Assembly: GCF_002002725.1 (NCBI RefSeq)
Contig: NZ_MUNW01000030.1
Span: forward strand, 1 to 64,000
DNA from: Sinorhizobium sp. A49
GTDB lineage: Bacteria; Pseudomonadota; Alphaproteobacteria; Rhizobiales; Rhizobiaceae
Length of the DNA: 64,000 nt
Reading direction: 5' to 3'
This document shows, in pieces, positions 47,438 to 56,260 of the stretch. Each line of letters begins with the position of its first letter. Positions within the stretch are counted from its first letter, which is position 1. Made by a program: the position numbers and the translations under genes. Below the pieces are notes generated by a model that was not told the origin of the DNA, searched no databases, and saw nothing but the letters and a program-made list of their open reading frames with translations.

Positions 47438-47476
47438 GCGGAAACACCGCTCGGGCTCATCCCGAAGCGTTTCCGC
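47438..47476. other. Strong hairpin in the pdxH 5' leader
   Basis: GCGGAAAC ... GCT-CGGG, loop CTCAT, CCCG-A-AGC ... GTTTCCGC forms 8, 3 and 4 base pairs with a small internal bulge. It ends 28 bases before the pdxH start codon. It could be a repeat remnant, an operator, or a regulatory leader structure. Confidence 0.5.
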
Positions 47477-47504
47477 GCCAGACATCACGGCGTTAGAAGG
47501 CAAT

Positions 47505-48125
47505 ATGGCGGTGAATGAGTTAACAAGCGGTGACTTCACGGAAGCAAATGAGCCCTTTTCCCTTTTCGGCACATGGCTGAAGGACGCGGAGGGCAGCGAG
47601 ATCAACGACCCCAACGCCGTGGCGCTGGCGACTGTCGACCCTGACGGACTGCCGAATGTGCGCATGGTTCTGCTCAAGGATTTCGACGAACGCGGCTTCG
47701 TCTTCTACACCAATTTCGAGAGCCAGAAGGGCCGCGAGGTTCTGAGCGCGCGCAAGGCCGCCATGTGTTTTCACTGGAAGTCTCTCCGGCGTCAGGTGCG
47801 GCTGCGCGGGCCGGTCGAGATCGTCTCGGACGCCGAAGCGGACGAATATTTCAAGTCGCGGCCGCGGGGCAGCCGTATAGGCGCCTGGGCGTCGAAACAG
47901 TCCCGCCCGCTCGAAAGCCGGTTCGCGCTGGAAAAGGCAGTTGCCGAATACACGGCCCGCCATGCACTCGGCGAAATTCCCCGTCCGGAATACTGGTCCG
48001 GCTTTCGCATCCGCCCGACCTCGATCGAGTTCTGGCACGACCGGCCGTTCCGTCTGCACGACCGCCTGGAATTTCGGCGTGAGACACCGGAAGGCGGCTG
48101 GGAGAAGGTACGAATGTACCCCTGA
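47505..48125 (+). CDS. pdxH: Pyridoxamine 5'-phosphate oxidase
   Basis: About 206 residues. The FMN and substrate region is [26 protein letters not shown], followed by [35 protein letters not shown] and the C-terminal [24 protein letters not shown] signature. It oxidises PNP and PMP to pyridoxal phosphate with FMN and O2. The ATG after AGAAGGCAAT is the only start that gives the normal length; an upstream in-frame extension is not coding in character. Confidence 0.96.
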   Translation: MAVNELTSGDFTEANEPFSLFGTWLKDAEGSEINDPNAVALATVDPDGLPNVRMVLLKDFDERGFVFYTNFESQKGREVLSARKAAMCFHWKSLRRQVRLRGPVEIVSDAEADEYFKSRPRGSRIGAWASKQSRPLESRFALEKAVAEYTARHALGEIPRPEYWSGFRIRPTSIEFWHDRPFRLHDRLEFRRETPEGGWEKVRMYP

Positions 48126-48141
48126 CGGACGCGTCCGGCGG

Positions 48142-49191
48142 CTAACTGCGGGCAAGCCGGAACGGAATGCCCGAGGCAAGGGCCGAAACGTAGCGGGCGC
48201 GCTGGAAATGACCGTTGAGCGAAATGCGCGGCAAGGCGTGCAACGGCGCCGCCGCCGCGAGCGTGCCCGGCATGGTGGTCACGGCGACCGCAAACCCCAG
48301 ATCGGCGACAAGTCTGTGGTCGCGCGGTGAGACAGCCGGGCGGTCCCCATAGGGATAGGCAAAGCTGCGCGGTCTTTTGCCCGTGATCGCTTCGACGCGA
48401 GCGGCGGAGGCCTCAATCTCCTGGACGGCCTGCTCACTACTCAGCCGCGCGACGGCGCGATGACTGATCGTGTGGGCCCCGAGGCTGGCGAGCGGACTTT
48501 GGGCAAGGCGGCGGAGGCCGGCTTCGTCGAGCGTCAGCGCCTTGGTCATCGCCAACGCATCGATCCCGTGCTCCAGCGCCAATGCATTCAACGCGGAGAC
48601 CGCGGCGCTTTCGTCTTGGCGGTGGATGTACGCGGCCATACCGCCAAAAACGGCCTGCTTTTCGGCGACGCTTTCAGCGTTGAGCAGCTGCATTCCGCTG
48701 CCGAAATCGAACCGGAACCGCCCGGTTGCCGAAAGCAGATCGGTGAGCGTTTCCCACCAGAGCGTATGGGTGCGATCAACGAAGCCGCCGGCAACGAAAA
48801 CGGTGAACGGCGCGCCATGCCGTGTAAAGACCGGCAGGGCATGATCGAGATTGTTGCGGTAGCCGTCGTCGAGGGTAAAGCAAGCGAAGGGCGCGCCGTC
48901 CCTGTCGGCAAGCGCCTTTGGCAAGTCGTCGAGCGCGATGAAGCGATAGCCGTCCCGCTTCAACTGGGTGATGGCCATATCGAGAAATTCAGGCGTGATT
49001 TCGAGATGGGCGTTCGGATCGAAGTCCCTGATAACCCTCGGGCGGACGTGATGCAGGGTAAAGATGGCGCCACGTCCGCGCGCATCCGGCATCAGGCCGG
49101 CGCGGCTCAGACCGCCTGCCAGTTCAAGCCCGCCGGAAATCGCGGCGCGTCGCACTTTCGTCTTTATCCCTGCCGTGATGCCGCCCGCCAT
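48142..49191 (-). CDS. Polysaccharide deacetylase (NodB-homology domain)
   Basis: About 349 residues. Motif 1 of the carbohydrate esterase 4 fold is FACFTLDDGYRNNLDHALPVFTRHGAPFTVFV (catalytic DD), and motif 2 is LGAHTISHRAVARLS (HxxxH). RPRSFAYPYGDRPAVS is motif 3. It would remove acetyl groups from N-acetylated sugars such as peptidoglycan, exopolysaccharide or a glycolipid. It has no signal peptide; a basic amphipathic N-terminus (KTKVRRAAISGGLEL) may target the membrane. It is not in a nod cluster, so NodB itself is unlikely. It is convergent with pdxH. Confidence 0.88.
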   Translation of the reverse strand: MAGGITAGIKTKVRRAAISGGLELAGGLSRAGLMPDARGRGAIFTLHHVRPRVIRDFDPNAHLEITPEFLDMAITQLKRDGYRFIALDDLPKALADRDGAPFACFTLDDGYRNNLDHALPVFTRHGAPFTVFVAGGFVDRTHTLWWETLTDLLSATGRFRFDFGSGMQLLNAESVAEKQAVFGGMAAYIHRQDESAAVSALNALALEHGIDALAMTKALTLDEAGLRRLAQSPLASLGAHTISHRAVARLSSEQAVQEIEASAARVEAITGKRPRSFAYPYGDRPAVSPRDHRLVADLGFAVAVTTMPGTLAAAAPLHALPRISLNGHFQRARYVSALASGIPFRLARS

Positions 49192-49509
49192 ATCAGTCCG
49201 TTCAAATCAGCCTTTGACAACCACTGAAGAACGCCTTGGATCTCGATCGATTTATCGAGGAGATTGTCTGGAGGCTTCAAGTGCTAGTGTGTGCTTCACA
49301 CGTCCTGTCAGGACGCACCACCATGGAGGTTAACGGCGCGAGCGTTAAACCTTGCTGAAGGCCGATGGCGTTAATTTTTGATTTACCACCCCGGCGAAAG
49401 TCGCAAAGAAATATCGTATTCTGCCTCAAAGTTGCAGCAAAGACACGGCCATGTCACAAAACGACACAGCTGCGCGCCTGCCCGGCGGCGCATTTCGATG
49501 GGGACCGAC
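49192..49509. other. Intergenic region with three short palindromes
   Basis: No gene is visible in about 318 bp. It contains CGTCCTG-T-CAGGACG (49301-49315), a GTGTG/CACAC pair just before it, and TTAACG-N7-CGTTAA (49330-49348). It must contain the promoters for the two divergent genes; the palindromes could be operators or RNA hairpins. No known consensus fits all three. Confidence 0.5.
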
Positions 49510-50778
49510 ATGAAGATTATCCGCCGCCTGCTGTTGGCGATGTGCGCACTCGCCTTGGGCTCTGCGACGGCGTTTGCCGGCAGCGCTTCGCTGGTACTCG
49601 ATGCGCGCACCGGCAAGGTCCTGTCGTCGGAAAATGCGGATACGCTCAACCATCCGGCGTCGCTCACCAAGATGATGACGCTCTACCTCACCTTCGAGGC
49701 GTTGCGGCGCGGCGACATCAACTGGGACAGCAAGATCAAGGTGTCGAGGGCGGCGGCGGCCAAGCCGCCGATGAAGCTGGGCCTGAAGCCAGGCAGCACC
49801 ATCACCGTGCGCGAGGCGGTCTACGGCATGATCGTTCGATCGGCCAATGACGCGGCCGCCGCGATGAGCGAAAAGCTCGGCGGTTCGGAGCAGAATTTTG
49901 CCAGGAAGATGACGGCCAAGGCACGCCAGCTCGGCATGAGCCGCACCGTTTTCATCAACGCATCCGGCCTGCCGGCAAGCAAGCAGGTGACGACGGCGCG
50001 CGACATGTCGACGCTCGCCGTTGCACTGATGCGCGACTATCCCAGGGAATACCGGCTGTTCGCCACGCCGAGCTTCACATTCCGCGGCCGCAAGATCCGC
50101 GGCCACAACAACCTGATGTACCGCTATGACGGCATGGACGGGATCAAGACCGGCTACACCAACGCCTCCGGCTTCAACCTCGTCAGCGCCGTCAGGGACG
50201 GCAACCGCCGCGTCATCGGCGTTGTCCTGGGCGGGCGCACGGCGCGCAGCCGCGACGACAAGATGGCGGCCTTGCTGAACCGCCATCTCGGCAAGGCATC
50301 CACCGGCCGCCAGCTTGTGGATGCCGCCAAGACACGCAGCGCTGCCCCCGTCGAGGTTGCATCCGCGGCGACGATGTCGGACGTGCCGCTGCCCTTTACG
50401 GCGCCACACCGCGCCAAGGGCGACAGCGTCGCGGCATTGATAGCCGCGTCATCGACAGCCGTGGTTCCGGCCGAGCGGCCGACGGCCATGCTCGAAGTCG
50501 AAAATACAGCTGCAATTCCCGCTGCCGGGGGCTGGCAGATCCAGATCTCGGCTGCACCGTCGGCGGAAGCCGCCCGTGCGCTCCTGGCACAGGCGCAAGC
50601 AGCCGGCGGCGACAGGCTGGCGAAGGCGTCGCCCTATACGGAAGCGGTCGGCGAAGGTGCTGCCACCATCTATCGGGCCCGCTTCGTCGGCTTCACGAGC
50701 CGTGACGCGGCGGTTTCCGCCTGCAGCGCGCTGAAGAAACATTCATACGACTGCATGCTGCTGCCGTCGCGCGGTTGA
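49510..50778 (+). CDS. D-alanyl-D-alanine carboxypeptidase (PBP5 family) with C-terminal SPOR domain
   Basis: About 422 residues. The signal peptide is MKIIRRLLLAMCALALGSATAFA. The penicillin-binding motifs are SLTK (near residue 51), SAN (near 112) and KTG (near 214). A Pro/Ala-rich linker follows (about 285-340). The C-terminal SPOR domain (GGWQIQISAAPSAEAARALLAQA ... YRARFVGFTSRDAAVSACSALK) binds glycan strands stripped of stem peptides at the division site. It trims terminal D-Ala from peptidoglycan. GGGGA lies before the chosen ATG; an ATG 4 codons upstream is possible. Confidence 0.93.
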   Translation: MKIIRRLLLAMCALALGSATAFAGSASLVLDARTGKVLSSENADTLNHPASLTKMMTLYLTFEALRRGDINWDSKIKVSRAAAAKPPMKLGLKPGSTITVREAVYGMIVRSANDAAAAMSEKLGGSEQNFARKMTAKARQLGMSRTVFINASGLPASKQVTTARDMSTLAVALMRDYPREYRLFATPSFTFRGRKIRGHNNLMYRYDGMDGIKTGYTNASGFNLVSAVRDGNRRVIGVVLGGRTARSRDDKMAALLNRHLGKASTGRQLVDAAKTRSAAPVEVASAATMSDVPLPFTAPHRAKGDSVAALIAASSTAVVPAERPTAMLEVENTAAIPAAGGWQIQISAAPSAEAARALLAQAQAAGGDRLAKASPYTEAVGEGAATIYRARFVGFTSRDAAVSACSALKKHSYDCMLLPSRG

Positions 50779-50797
50779 CCGGTGCCTTGCTGCGCAG

Positions 50798-50896
50798 CCC
50801 CTTAAATCGGCACCGATTTGAGGATAGAATTATGCAGCAAATTTAAAATGTGACAGCGTCCTTTGCGCGTTCCATTTGACGCGCGGCGCTGTAGCC
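50798..50896. repeat. Dispersed double-hairpin repeat, family 1, copy B
   Basis: CCTTAAATC, 5 bases and GATTTGAGG form hairpin 1. ATTATGCAGCAAATT and AAATGTGACAGCG link to hairpin 2, GCGCGT ... ACGCGC inside ACAGCG ... CGCTGT. It shares layout and several blocks with copy A at 29660, about 21 kb away. It separates the carboxypeptidase gene and the convergent acetyltransferase gene. Confidence 0.7.
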
Positions 50897-50911
50897 CCGG
50901 CGTCGAAGCGT

Positions 50912-51421
50912 TCAGCCGGCGATGCGGCGAACGTAGAATTTCGAATCGATCGCCATCAGGGGAAAGGCCGCGGGTAAATCGTCCCGGCTAATCTCGACGA
51001 AACCGTTCTTCTCGTAAAAACGATGTGCGGCCAGGAATTTTTCGGTGGTCCCGAGATAGACCGCACGGATCCCGGCTGCGCTCGCATGGGCAAACAACGC
51101 CTCGAGCAAGCGCAAGGCGGCGCCATGTTCGCGCCCGCGATAGTCGGCAGCAACGAACATCTTGCGAAGCGCCGCATTCCCGTTGCCGATGTCCTTCAGG
51201 CCCAAGGTGCCGACGATATTGTCGCCGGCGGTCGCTACCCAGAAACCGCCCTTGCCGGATTGGTAGAAATCCGGGATCTTCCGTAGATCCGGCTGGTCAT
51301 CTGCCGTAATCGCAATGCCGAATTCGGCACTCTGGATCGGCACGATCACGTCGATGACGGCCTGTTCGTCCACTGCAGCAAACGGTCTCACACCTAAACG
51401 CATTGCCGGCCGTTCACTCAT
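50912..51421 (-). CDS. GNAT-family N-acetyltransferase
   Basis: About 169 residues. The GNAT core is GGFWVATAGDNIVGTLGLKDIGNGNAALRKMFVAADYRGREHGAALRLLEALFAHASAAGIRAVYLGTTEKFLAAHRFYEKNGFVEISRDDLP, with the acetyl-CoA loop RGREHGAA in the R/Q-x-x-G-x-G/A position. The substrate is unknown. The ATG giving MSERPAMRLGVRPF is used; a longer start reaches toward the palindrome upstream. A near-perfect 26-base inverted repeat about 46 bases upstream may control it. Confidence 0.85.
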   Translation of the reverse strand: MSERPAMRLGVRPFAAVDEQAVIDVIVPIQSAEFGIAITADDQPDLRKIPDFYQSGKGGFWVATAGDNIVGTLGLKDIGNGNAALRKMFVAADYRGREHGAALRLLEALFAHASAAGIRAVYLGTTEKFLAAHRFYEKNGFVEISRDDLPAAFPLMAIDSKFYVRRIAG

Positions 51422-51466
51422 GCAACTCACCCACATCCTCTGCGGCACTCATCCGCGTTGCATCAG

Positions 51467-51492
51467 CCCTGAGATCGACATCGATCTCAGGG
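51467..51492. promoter_or_regulatory. Perfect 12-base-arm inverted repeat
   Basis: CCCTGAGATCGA and TCGATCTCAGGG face each other with a 2-base centre (CA). It lies upstream of the acetyltransferase and downstream of tldD. It may be an operator or a terminator-like hairpin; no T run adjoins it. Confidence 0.5.
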
Positions 51493-51543
51493 TAAGACTG
51501 TGCAGTTAGTCCAAAGCGGCAAAACGCCAACGTTCGGTGGAGA

Positions 51544-51564
51544 CTTCGTCAGGATCTGACGAAG
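51544..51564 (-). terminator. Hairpin downstream of tldD
   Basis: CTTCGTCAG and CTGACGAAG arms with a 3-base loop stand directly after the tldD stop. The T tract is weak, so it may be a partial terminator. Confidence 0.5.
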
Positions 51565-51569
51565 AGGCC

Positions 51570-52985
51570 TTAAGCCTGCGTACCGCCGACGGTGATCTGG
51601 TCCATGCGCAGATGCGGCTGACCGACGCCGACCGGGACCCATTGCCCGGCCTTGCCGCAGTTGCCGATGCCAGTGTCGAGCTTGGTGTCGTTGCCGACCA
51701 TGGTCACGCGCCTCATCGCGTCGGGACCATTGCCGATCAGCATCGCGCCCTTGACCGGCGCGCCAATCTTGCCGTTCTCGATCATGTAGGCCTCGGTGCA
51801 TCCGAAGACGAACTTGCCGGAGGTGATGTCCACCTGGCCGCCGCCGAAGGAGACGGCATAGATGCCCTTCTTTACCGAAGCAATGATTTCCTCAGGTGTC
51901 CTGTCGCCCGACAGCATGTAGGTGTTGGTCATGCGCGGCATCGGCACATGGGCATAACCCTGGCGTCGACCGTTGCCGGTCGGCTGCATGCCCATTAGCC
52001 GGGCGTTCTGCCGGTCCTGCATGTAACCGACGAGCTTGCCGTCCTCGATCAGCACATTATAGCCCGACGGCGTTCCTTCGTCGTCGATCGAGATCGAGCC
52101 GCGACGCGCCTCGATCGTGCCGTCGTCGACGACGGTCACGCCCTTGGCTGCCACCTGCTCGCCGAGCAGACCGGCGAAAGCCGAGGTCTTCTTGCGGTTG
52201 AAGTCGCCTTCAAGGCCATGGCCGACGGCTTCGTGCAGCATGACGCCCGGCCAGCCAGAGGCCAGCACCACATCCATGGTGCCGGCCGGCGCGTCGATTG
52301 CGTCGAGATTGACGAGCGCCTGGCGCAGCGCCTCGTCGGCACCCTTCTTCCAATTTTCCTCGGTGATGAAGTCGCCGAAACCACGACGCCCGCCGATGCC
52401 GTAGGAGCCGCTTTCCTGGCGATCACCATCGCCGGCAACCACCGAGATGTTGATGCGCGTCATCGGTCGGATGTCCTGAACGCGGTGCCCGTCGGCGCGC
52501 AGGATATCGACCAGCTGCCAGCTTGCGGCGATCGAGGCCGTCACCTGGCGGACCTTGGGATCCCTTGCGCGCAGATAGGCATCGATCTCCTGCAGCAGCG
52601 CGACCTTCGCCTCGAAGCTCGGTTCGCCGATGGGATTCTCATCGCCATAGAGCTTCTTGTTCGTGCGCTGGGGTGCGGCCGCATAGGAGCCGGCATAACC
52701 GCGCGTCACCTGGCCGACCGCATCGGCCGCACGGCGAAGCGCTGCCAGCGAAAGCTCGCCGGCGTGGGCATAGCCGACCGATTCGCCGGCAACCGCACGC
52801 AGGCCAAACCCTTGGTCGGTGTTGAAGCTTCCGCCCTTCAGCCGGCCATTGTCGAAGGAGAGCACCTCGGCCTGGGCATGTTCGAGAAACAGTTCGCCAT
52901 CGTCGGCGCCGGCAAGCGTCTCCGACAGAACCTTGCGGATCGCTGCCTCATCAGCGTCGAAGAGGCTCATCAGATCGGTGTTCAT
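51570..52985 (-). CDS. tldD: Metalloprotease TldD
   Basis: About 471 residues. The zinc motif HEAVGHGLEGDF (HExxxH) lies in DVVLASGWPGVMLHEAVGHGLEG. Other TldD blocks are FLEHAQAEVLSFDNGRLKGGSFNTDQGFGLRAV, SIDDEGTPSGYNVLIEDGKLVGYM and the C-terminal GKAGQWVPVGVGQPHLRMDQITVGGT. TldD forms a heterodimer with TldE (PmbA), which is not in this window, and degrades leader peptides and unfolded peptides. The ATG giving MNTDLMSLFDADEAAIRK is used; an earlier ATG adds seven residues. Confidence 0.95.
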   Translation of the reverse strand: MNTDLMSLFDADEAAIRKVLSETLAGADDGELFLEHAQAEVLSFDNGRLKGGSFNTDQGFGLRAVAGESVGYAHAGELSLAALRRAADAVGQVTRGYAGSYAAAPQRTNKKLYGDENPIGEPSFEAKVALLQEIDAYLRARDPKVRQVTASIAASWQLVDILRADGHRVQDIRPMTRINISVVAGDGDRQESGSYGIGGRRGFGDFITEENWKKGADEALRQALVNLDAIDAPAGTMDVVLASGWPGVMLHEAVGHGLEGDFNRKKTSAFAGLLGEQVAAKGVTVVDDGTIEARRGSISIDDEGTPSGYNVLIEDGKLVGYMQDRQNARLMGMQPTGNGRRQGYAHVPMPRMTNTYMLSGDRTPEEIIASVKKGIYAVSFGGGQVDITSGKFVFGCTEAYMIENGKIGAPVKGAMLIGNGPDAMRRVTMVGNDTKLDTGIGNCGKAGQWVPVGVGQPHLRMDQITVGGTQA

Positions 52986-53062
52986 GGTCGTGCGCTCCCG
53001 CGTCATAAGTTCGATGGCCTCCATTTAGGAAGGCGAGCGGTTCAAGCCAAGAAAAATATCGA

Positions 53063-54262
53063 TCAGGTGAGCGAAGCGTTCCAGCCGTCGAGGCGTTCGA
53101 TGCGCTCGACGCCGGTGAAGCGGGCGACGCGTTCGAGTTCCGCGACGATGCGCTCCATGCGGCCGGAAGACGCCTTGACGCCGCGCTCCAGCCAGAGCCG
53201 GCGAACGTCGAGGCTGCCGCGCTTGCGGTCGGCCTTCATGTCGATGCGGCCAATCAGCCGATCGCCTTCGATCAGCGGGAAGACATAATAGCCATATTCC
53301 CGCTTCGGCTCGGGCACGAAGATTTCGATGCGATAGAAGAAGCCGAACAGCCGATCGGTGCGATTGCGGTCGCGCAGCAAGGGATCGAATGGGCTCAAGA
53401 CACGAACACGACCAGGCGGCTCGGGAACATCGCCGAGCGTGTCGGCAAAGCCGGCAAGCGCATAGGACGAGCGCGGCTTGCCGCCATCGAGCGGTTCGAT
53501 CGCCACGTCGATCAGTTCGTCGCGATGATCCGCAACCCAGGTTTTCGCCTCGTCCGGCGAAACCAGATCCCAGAAGGCGGCGATTTCACCATGGGTGGCA
53601 AAGCCCAGGCGTTCCAGCGCGCTGCGGCAGGCCCAGTCGATGAATTCGTGATGCTCCACCTCGGCATCCTGATGGTGCGACGGGATCACGCGCTCGGTCA
53701 GGTCGTAGACCTTCTGGAAATTTTCGCGCCGGGCAATGGCCAGCTTGCCGGTGCGCCACAAGATTTCGAGCGCAGTCTTCGACGGATGCCAGTTCCACCA
53801 ACCGCCCGACGTGTGTTCAGCCTCCTTCAGCTCGCGGGCCAGCACCGGGCCGCCCTGGGCGATCCGCTGATAGGTGTCGTCGCAGCTTTTCTCAAACCCC
53901 TCCCCTCGCCACTTGCTCCAGCGCTCGACGATCGTTTCGCCTTCCCATTTGAAGCGGTGCTTCCAGTAACGGTAGAAGCTGCTGGGGATGATCGATGCAT
54001 CATGCGTCCAGTGCTCAAACAATTCGCCGTCGTCTTCGAGCAGCGATGTCAGATGTTCCCGGCGATAGGTCTGGTTGCGCGAAAACAGGATCTGGTGATG
54101 GGCGCGCTCCACCGTGGCGATGCTGTCTACCTGCACGAAACCGATGTCATGGATCAGCTTCAACAGCCCGTCCTTGCCGAGCGCGCGGTGCGGTGCGCCG
54201 GAAAGGCCCTGCTTTGCGAGGAAGATGCGCCGGGCATCACTATTGGAGAGCCGAATCGTCAT
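53063..54262 (-). CDS. Winged-helix DNA glycosylase-like protein (YcaQ/AlkX family)
   Basis: About 399 residues of the HTH_42 family. FVQVDSIATVERAHHQILFSR contains the QxD motif seen in the YcaQ (AlkX) group, as opposed to QxQ in AlkZ. The winged helices and beta barrel follow (FEHWTHDASIIP; SALERLGFATHGEIAAFWDLVSPDEA; VRVLSPFDPLLRDRNRTDRLFGFFYRIEIFVPEPKREYGYYVFPLIEGDRLIGRIDMKADRK). E. coli YcaQ unhooks DNA interstrand crosslinks; the same role here is inference. It is divergent from bioMNY, with about 115 bp between. Confidence 0.88.
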   Translation of the reverse strand: MTIRLSNSDARRIFLAKQGLSGAPHRALGKDGLLKLIHDIGFVQVDSIATVERAHHQILFSRNQTYRREHLTSLLEDDGELFEHWTHDASIIPSSFYRYWKHRFKWEGETIVERWSKWRGEGFEKSCDDTYQRIAQGGPVLARELKEAEHTSGGWWNWHPSKTALEILWRTGKLAIARRENFQKVYDLTERVIPSHHQDAEVEHHEFIDWACRSALERLGFATHGEIAAFWDLVSPDEAKTWVADHRDELIDVAIEPLDGGKPRSSYALAGFADTLGDVPEPPGRVRVLSPFDPLLRDRNRTDRLFGFFYRIEIFVPEPKREYGYYVFPLIEGDRLIGRIDMKADRKRGSLDVRRLWLERGVKASSGRMERIVAELERVARFTGVERIERLDGWNASLT

Positions 54263-54377
54263 GAGATAAAGAGTAGGCTTTTATTCCCATATTTCAAATG
54301 GGGACCTTGATCGCAAGCACATTGCCCTTCCCCGCCGTCTTGGCCTATAGAGCAGACCGCAAACCGCGAGGGACGGG

Positions 54378-55058
54378 ATGAACATCCGCTTTACCGATTG
54401 CTCGGTCCGCTTCGGCGAACGGGTGGCTCTGCAGCCGCTGACGCTTGAAATCACCGAACGGCGCGTCGGCATCATCGGCCTCAACGGCTCCGGCAAGACC
54501 ACCTTCGCGCGGCTGATCAACGGCCTTGTCAAACCTTCCGCCGGCACCGTCACCGTCAATGGCCTCGATACGGTCAAGGACGAGCGCGCCGTGCTTTCCG
54601 AGGCCGGCTTCATTTTCCAGAATCCGCAGCATCAGCTGATCATGCCCGTCGTTGCCGACGATATCGGTTTCGGCCTGAAGAACCGCGGCCTGAAGGGCGA
54701 CGAGATCGACCGACGGACGCAGGCCGTTCTGTCGCGCTTCGGCGTCGAACACTTGGCGCGGCGGCGGGTTCACGAACTCTCCGGCGGCGAGACCCAATTG
54801 ATCGCCATGGCGAGCGTCGTCGTCACCGATCCGAAAATCCTGATACTCGACGAGCCGACCAACCAGCTCGACCTGCGCAACCGCCGGCGCGTCGCCGACA
54901 CGATCGCGACGCTGGACGAAGACACGCTGGTCATCACCCACGACCTGCCGCTGGTCGAAAATGTCGAGCGCCTGCTGCTCTTTCACGAGGGACGGCTTGC
55001 CGCCGACGGCAGCCCGCACGAAACGATCCGCCGCTACCACGAGATCGCCGGATGCTGA
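54378..55058 (+). CDS. bioM: Biotin ECF transporter ATPase BioM
   Basis: About 226 residues, an ECF A-component. Walker A is GLNGSGKTTFARLI, the Q-loop is FIFQNPQHQLIMPVVADDIGFGL, the signature is VHELSGGETQLIAMA, Walker B is ILILDEPTNQLD, and the switch His is in TLVITHDLP. Together with BioN and BioY it drives biotin uptake. It overlaps bioN by 7 bases, and bioY follows. No BioR box was seen in the upstream 115 bp. Confidence 0.95.
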   Translation: MNIRFTDCSVRFGERVALQPLTLEITERRVGIIGLNGSGKTTFARLINGLVKPSAGTVTVNGLDTVKDERAVLSEAGFIFQNPQHQLIMPVVADDIGFGLKNRGLKGDEIDRRTQAVLSRFGVEHLARRRVHELSGGETQLIAMASVVVTDPKILILDEPTNQLDLRNRRRVADTIATLDEDTLVITHDLPLVENVERLLLFHEGRLAADGSPHETIRRYHEIAGC

Positions 55059-55657
55059 CGAGCCTGCACATCGAGGGCAACAGCTGGCTGCACCGTCTTC
55101 CGGTGCGCGCGAAACTCTTCGCACTGGTGGCTCTCAGCATTCTGCTTTTCCTCAGCGGCTCGCTGCTTATCCAACTGACTGCGTTCGTGATCTCGGGCGG
55201 GCTCTATCTCTCGGTCGGCCTCACCTTCCGCGAAGCGCTGAAGCGCGTCGGCTTCGTCTTCTTCACGATCTTCTTCCTCGCGGCCGTGAACCTCTTTCTT
55301 CTGCCCTTGAACGAAGTCGCCGTGCTGACCCTGCGGCTTATGGCGCTCGTGCTGTTTGCCGCAGCGGTAACCGCAACAACGACGATCGGTGCCTTCATGG
55401 ACGAGATCACGGTGCTGCTGACACCTTTCGAACGCCTGGGCTGGGTGCGCGCCGCCGATGTCAGCCTGGCGCTCGGGCTCGTCCTGCGTTTCGTGCCCGA
55501 TATTTTCGCGCGCTACCAGGCCATCCAAGAAGCACACCGGGCGCGCGGGCTGCCGGTGCGGCCGTTGACGATCATCGGTCCGCTGATCATCCTGACGCTC
55601 AAAGATGCGGATACGATCGCTGCGGCGATTGACGCCCGCGGTTTTCGTCGCCAATAA
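55052..55657 (+). CDS. bioN: Biotin ECF transporter transmembrane component BioN
   Basis: About 201 residues with four to five membrane helices (KLFALVALSILLFLSGSLLIQLTAFVISGGLYLSVGLTF; LRLMALVLFAAAVTATTTI; VRAADVSLALGLVLRFVPDIFARYQAIQEAHRARGLPVRPL). The AxARG-like coupling motifs of EcfT proteins are visible as EAHRARGL and AIDARGF. It couples ATP hydrolysis by BioM to release of biotin from BioY. Confidence 0.93.
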   Translation: MLTSLHIEGNSWLHRLPVRAKLFALVALSILLFLSGSLLIQLTAFVISGGLYLSVGLTFREALKRVGFVFFTIFFLAAVNLFLLPLNEVAVLTLRLMALVLFAAAVTATTTIGAFMDEITVLLTPFERLGWVRAADVSLALGLVLRFVPDIFARYQAIQEAHRARGLPVRPLTIIGPLIILTLKDADTIAAAIDARGFRRQ

Positions 55658-55693
55658 ATTCGCGCACCCTAATAAACAAGGAACAGGAACAGC

Positions 55694-56257
55694 ATGAACA
55701 CCAGAGACCTCGTCCTTATCTCCCTTTTTGCCGCGATCGTCGTCGTGCTCGGCCTCATTCCGCCGATCACGCTCGGCTTCATTCCCGTGCCGATCACCGC
55801 GCAGTCCATGGGCGTGATGCTCGCCGGCTGCATTCTCGGCGCCAAGCGCGGCGCGCTGGCTCTCCTGCTCTTCCTGCTGCTCGTCGCCATCGGCCTGCCG
55901 GTGCTGTCAGGCGGCCGTGGTGGTCTCGCCGTGTTTGCCGGCCCGTCGGGCGGTTTCATCCTCGGCTGGGTCGTTGCCACCTTCGTCACCGGCCTGATCG
56001 CCCAGCGCTTCGTACGGGAAGGCCAGGCCGAGCTTGGCCAGTTCGTCGGCTTCTTCCTCGCCTCCGTGGTCGGCGGCATCGTTGTGCTCTACGCGATCGG
56101 CATGCCCTGGGTATCGGCCGTCACCGGCACACCGTTCCTGACCGTTGCTACCGGTTCGCTCGCCTTCCTGCCCGGCGACCTCTTGAAGGCCGCCATCGCG
56201 ACGCTTGCCGCACGGGCTGTCTTTGCCGGCTATCCGCTGCTGCCGGTTCGCGCCTGA
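55694..56257 (+). CDS. bioY: Biotin ECF transporter substrate-binding component BioY
   Basis: About 187 residues with six helices. BioY motifs are IPPITLGFIPVPITAQSMGVMLAGCILGAKRGALALLLFLLL and GLPVLSGGRGGLAVFAGPSGGFILGWV, ending in ATGSLAFLPGDLLKAAIA. It is clearly different in sequence from the solitary BioY at 13.2 kb. It is in an operon with bioM and bioN upstream and a ligase and thiolase downstream; the ligase starts 3 bases after it. Confidence 0.95.
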   Translation: MNTRDLVLISLFAAIVVVLGLIPPITLGFIPVPITAQSMGVMLAGCILGAKRGALALLLFLLLVAIGLPVLSGGRGGLAVFAGPSGGFILGWVVATFVTGLIAQRFVREGQAELGQFVGFFLASVVGGIVVLYAIGMPWVSAVTGTPFLTVATGSLAFLPGDLLKAAIATLAARAVFAGYPLLPVRA

Positions 56258-56260
56258 CCA

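Noticed and set aside
48142-49191. NodB chitooligosaccharide deacetylase
   Set aside because: The CE4 motifs are shared, but there are no nod neighbours, and the length and N-terminus differ from NodB.
54263-54377. BioR box in front of bioM
   Set aside because: No TTATNNATAA sequence is present in this interval by eye; only AT-rich stretches without the symmetry.
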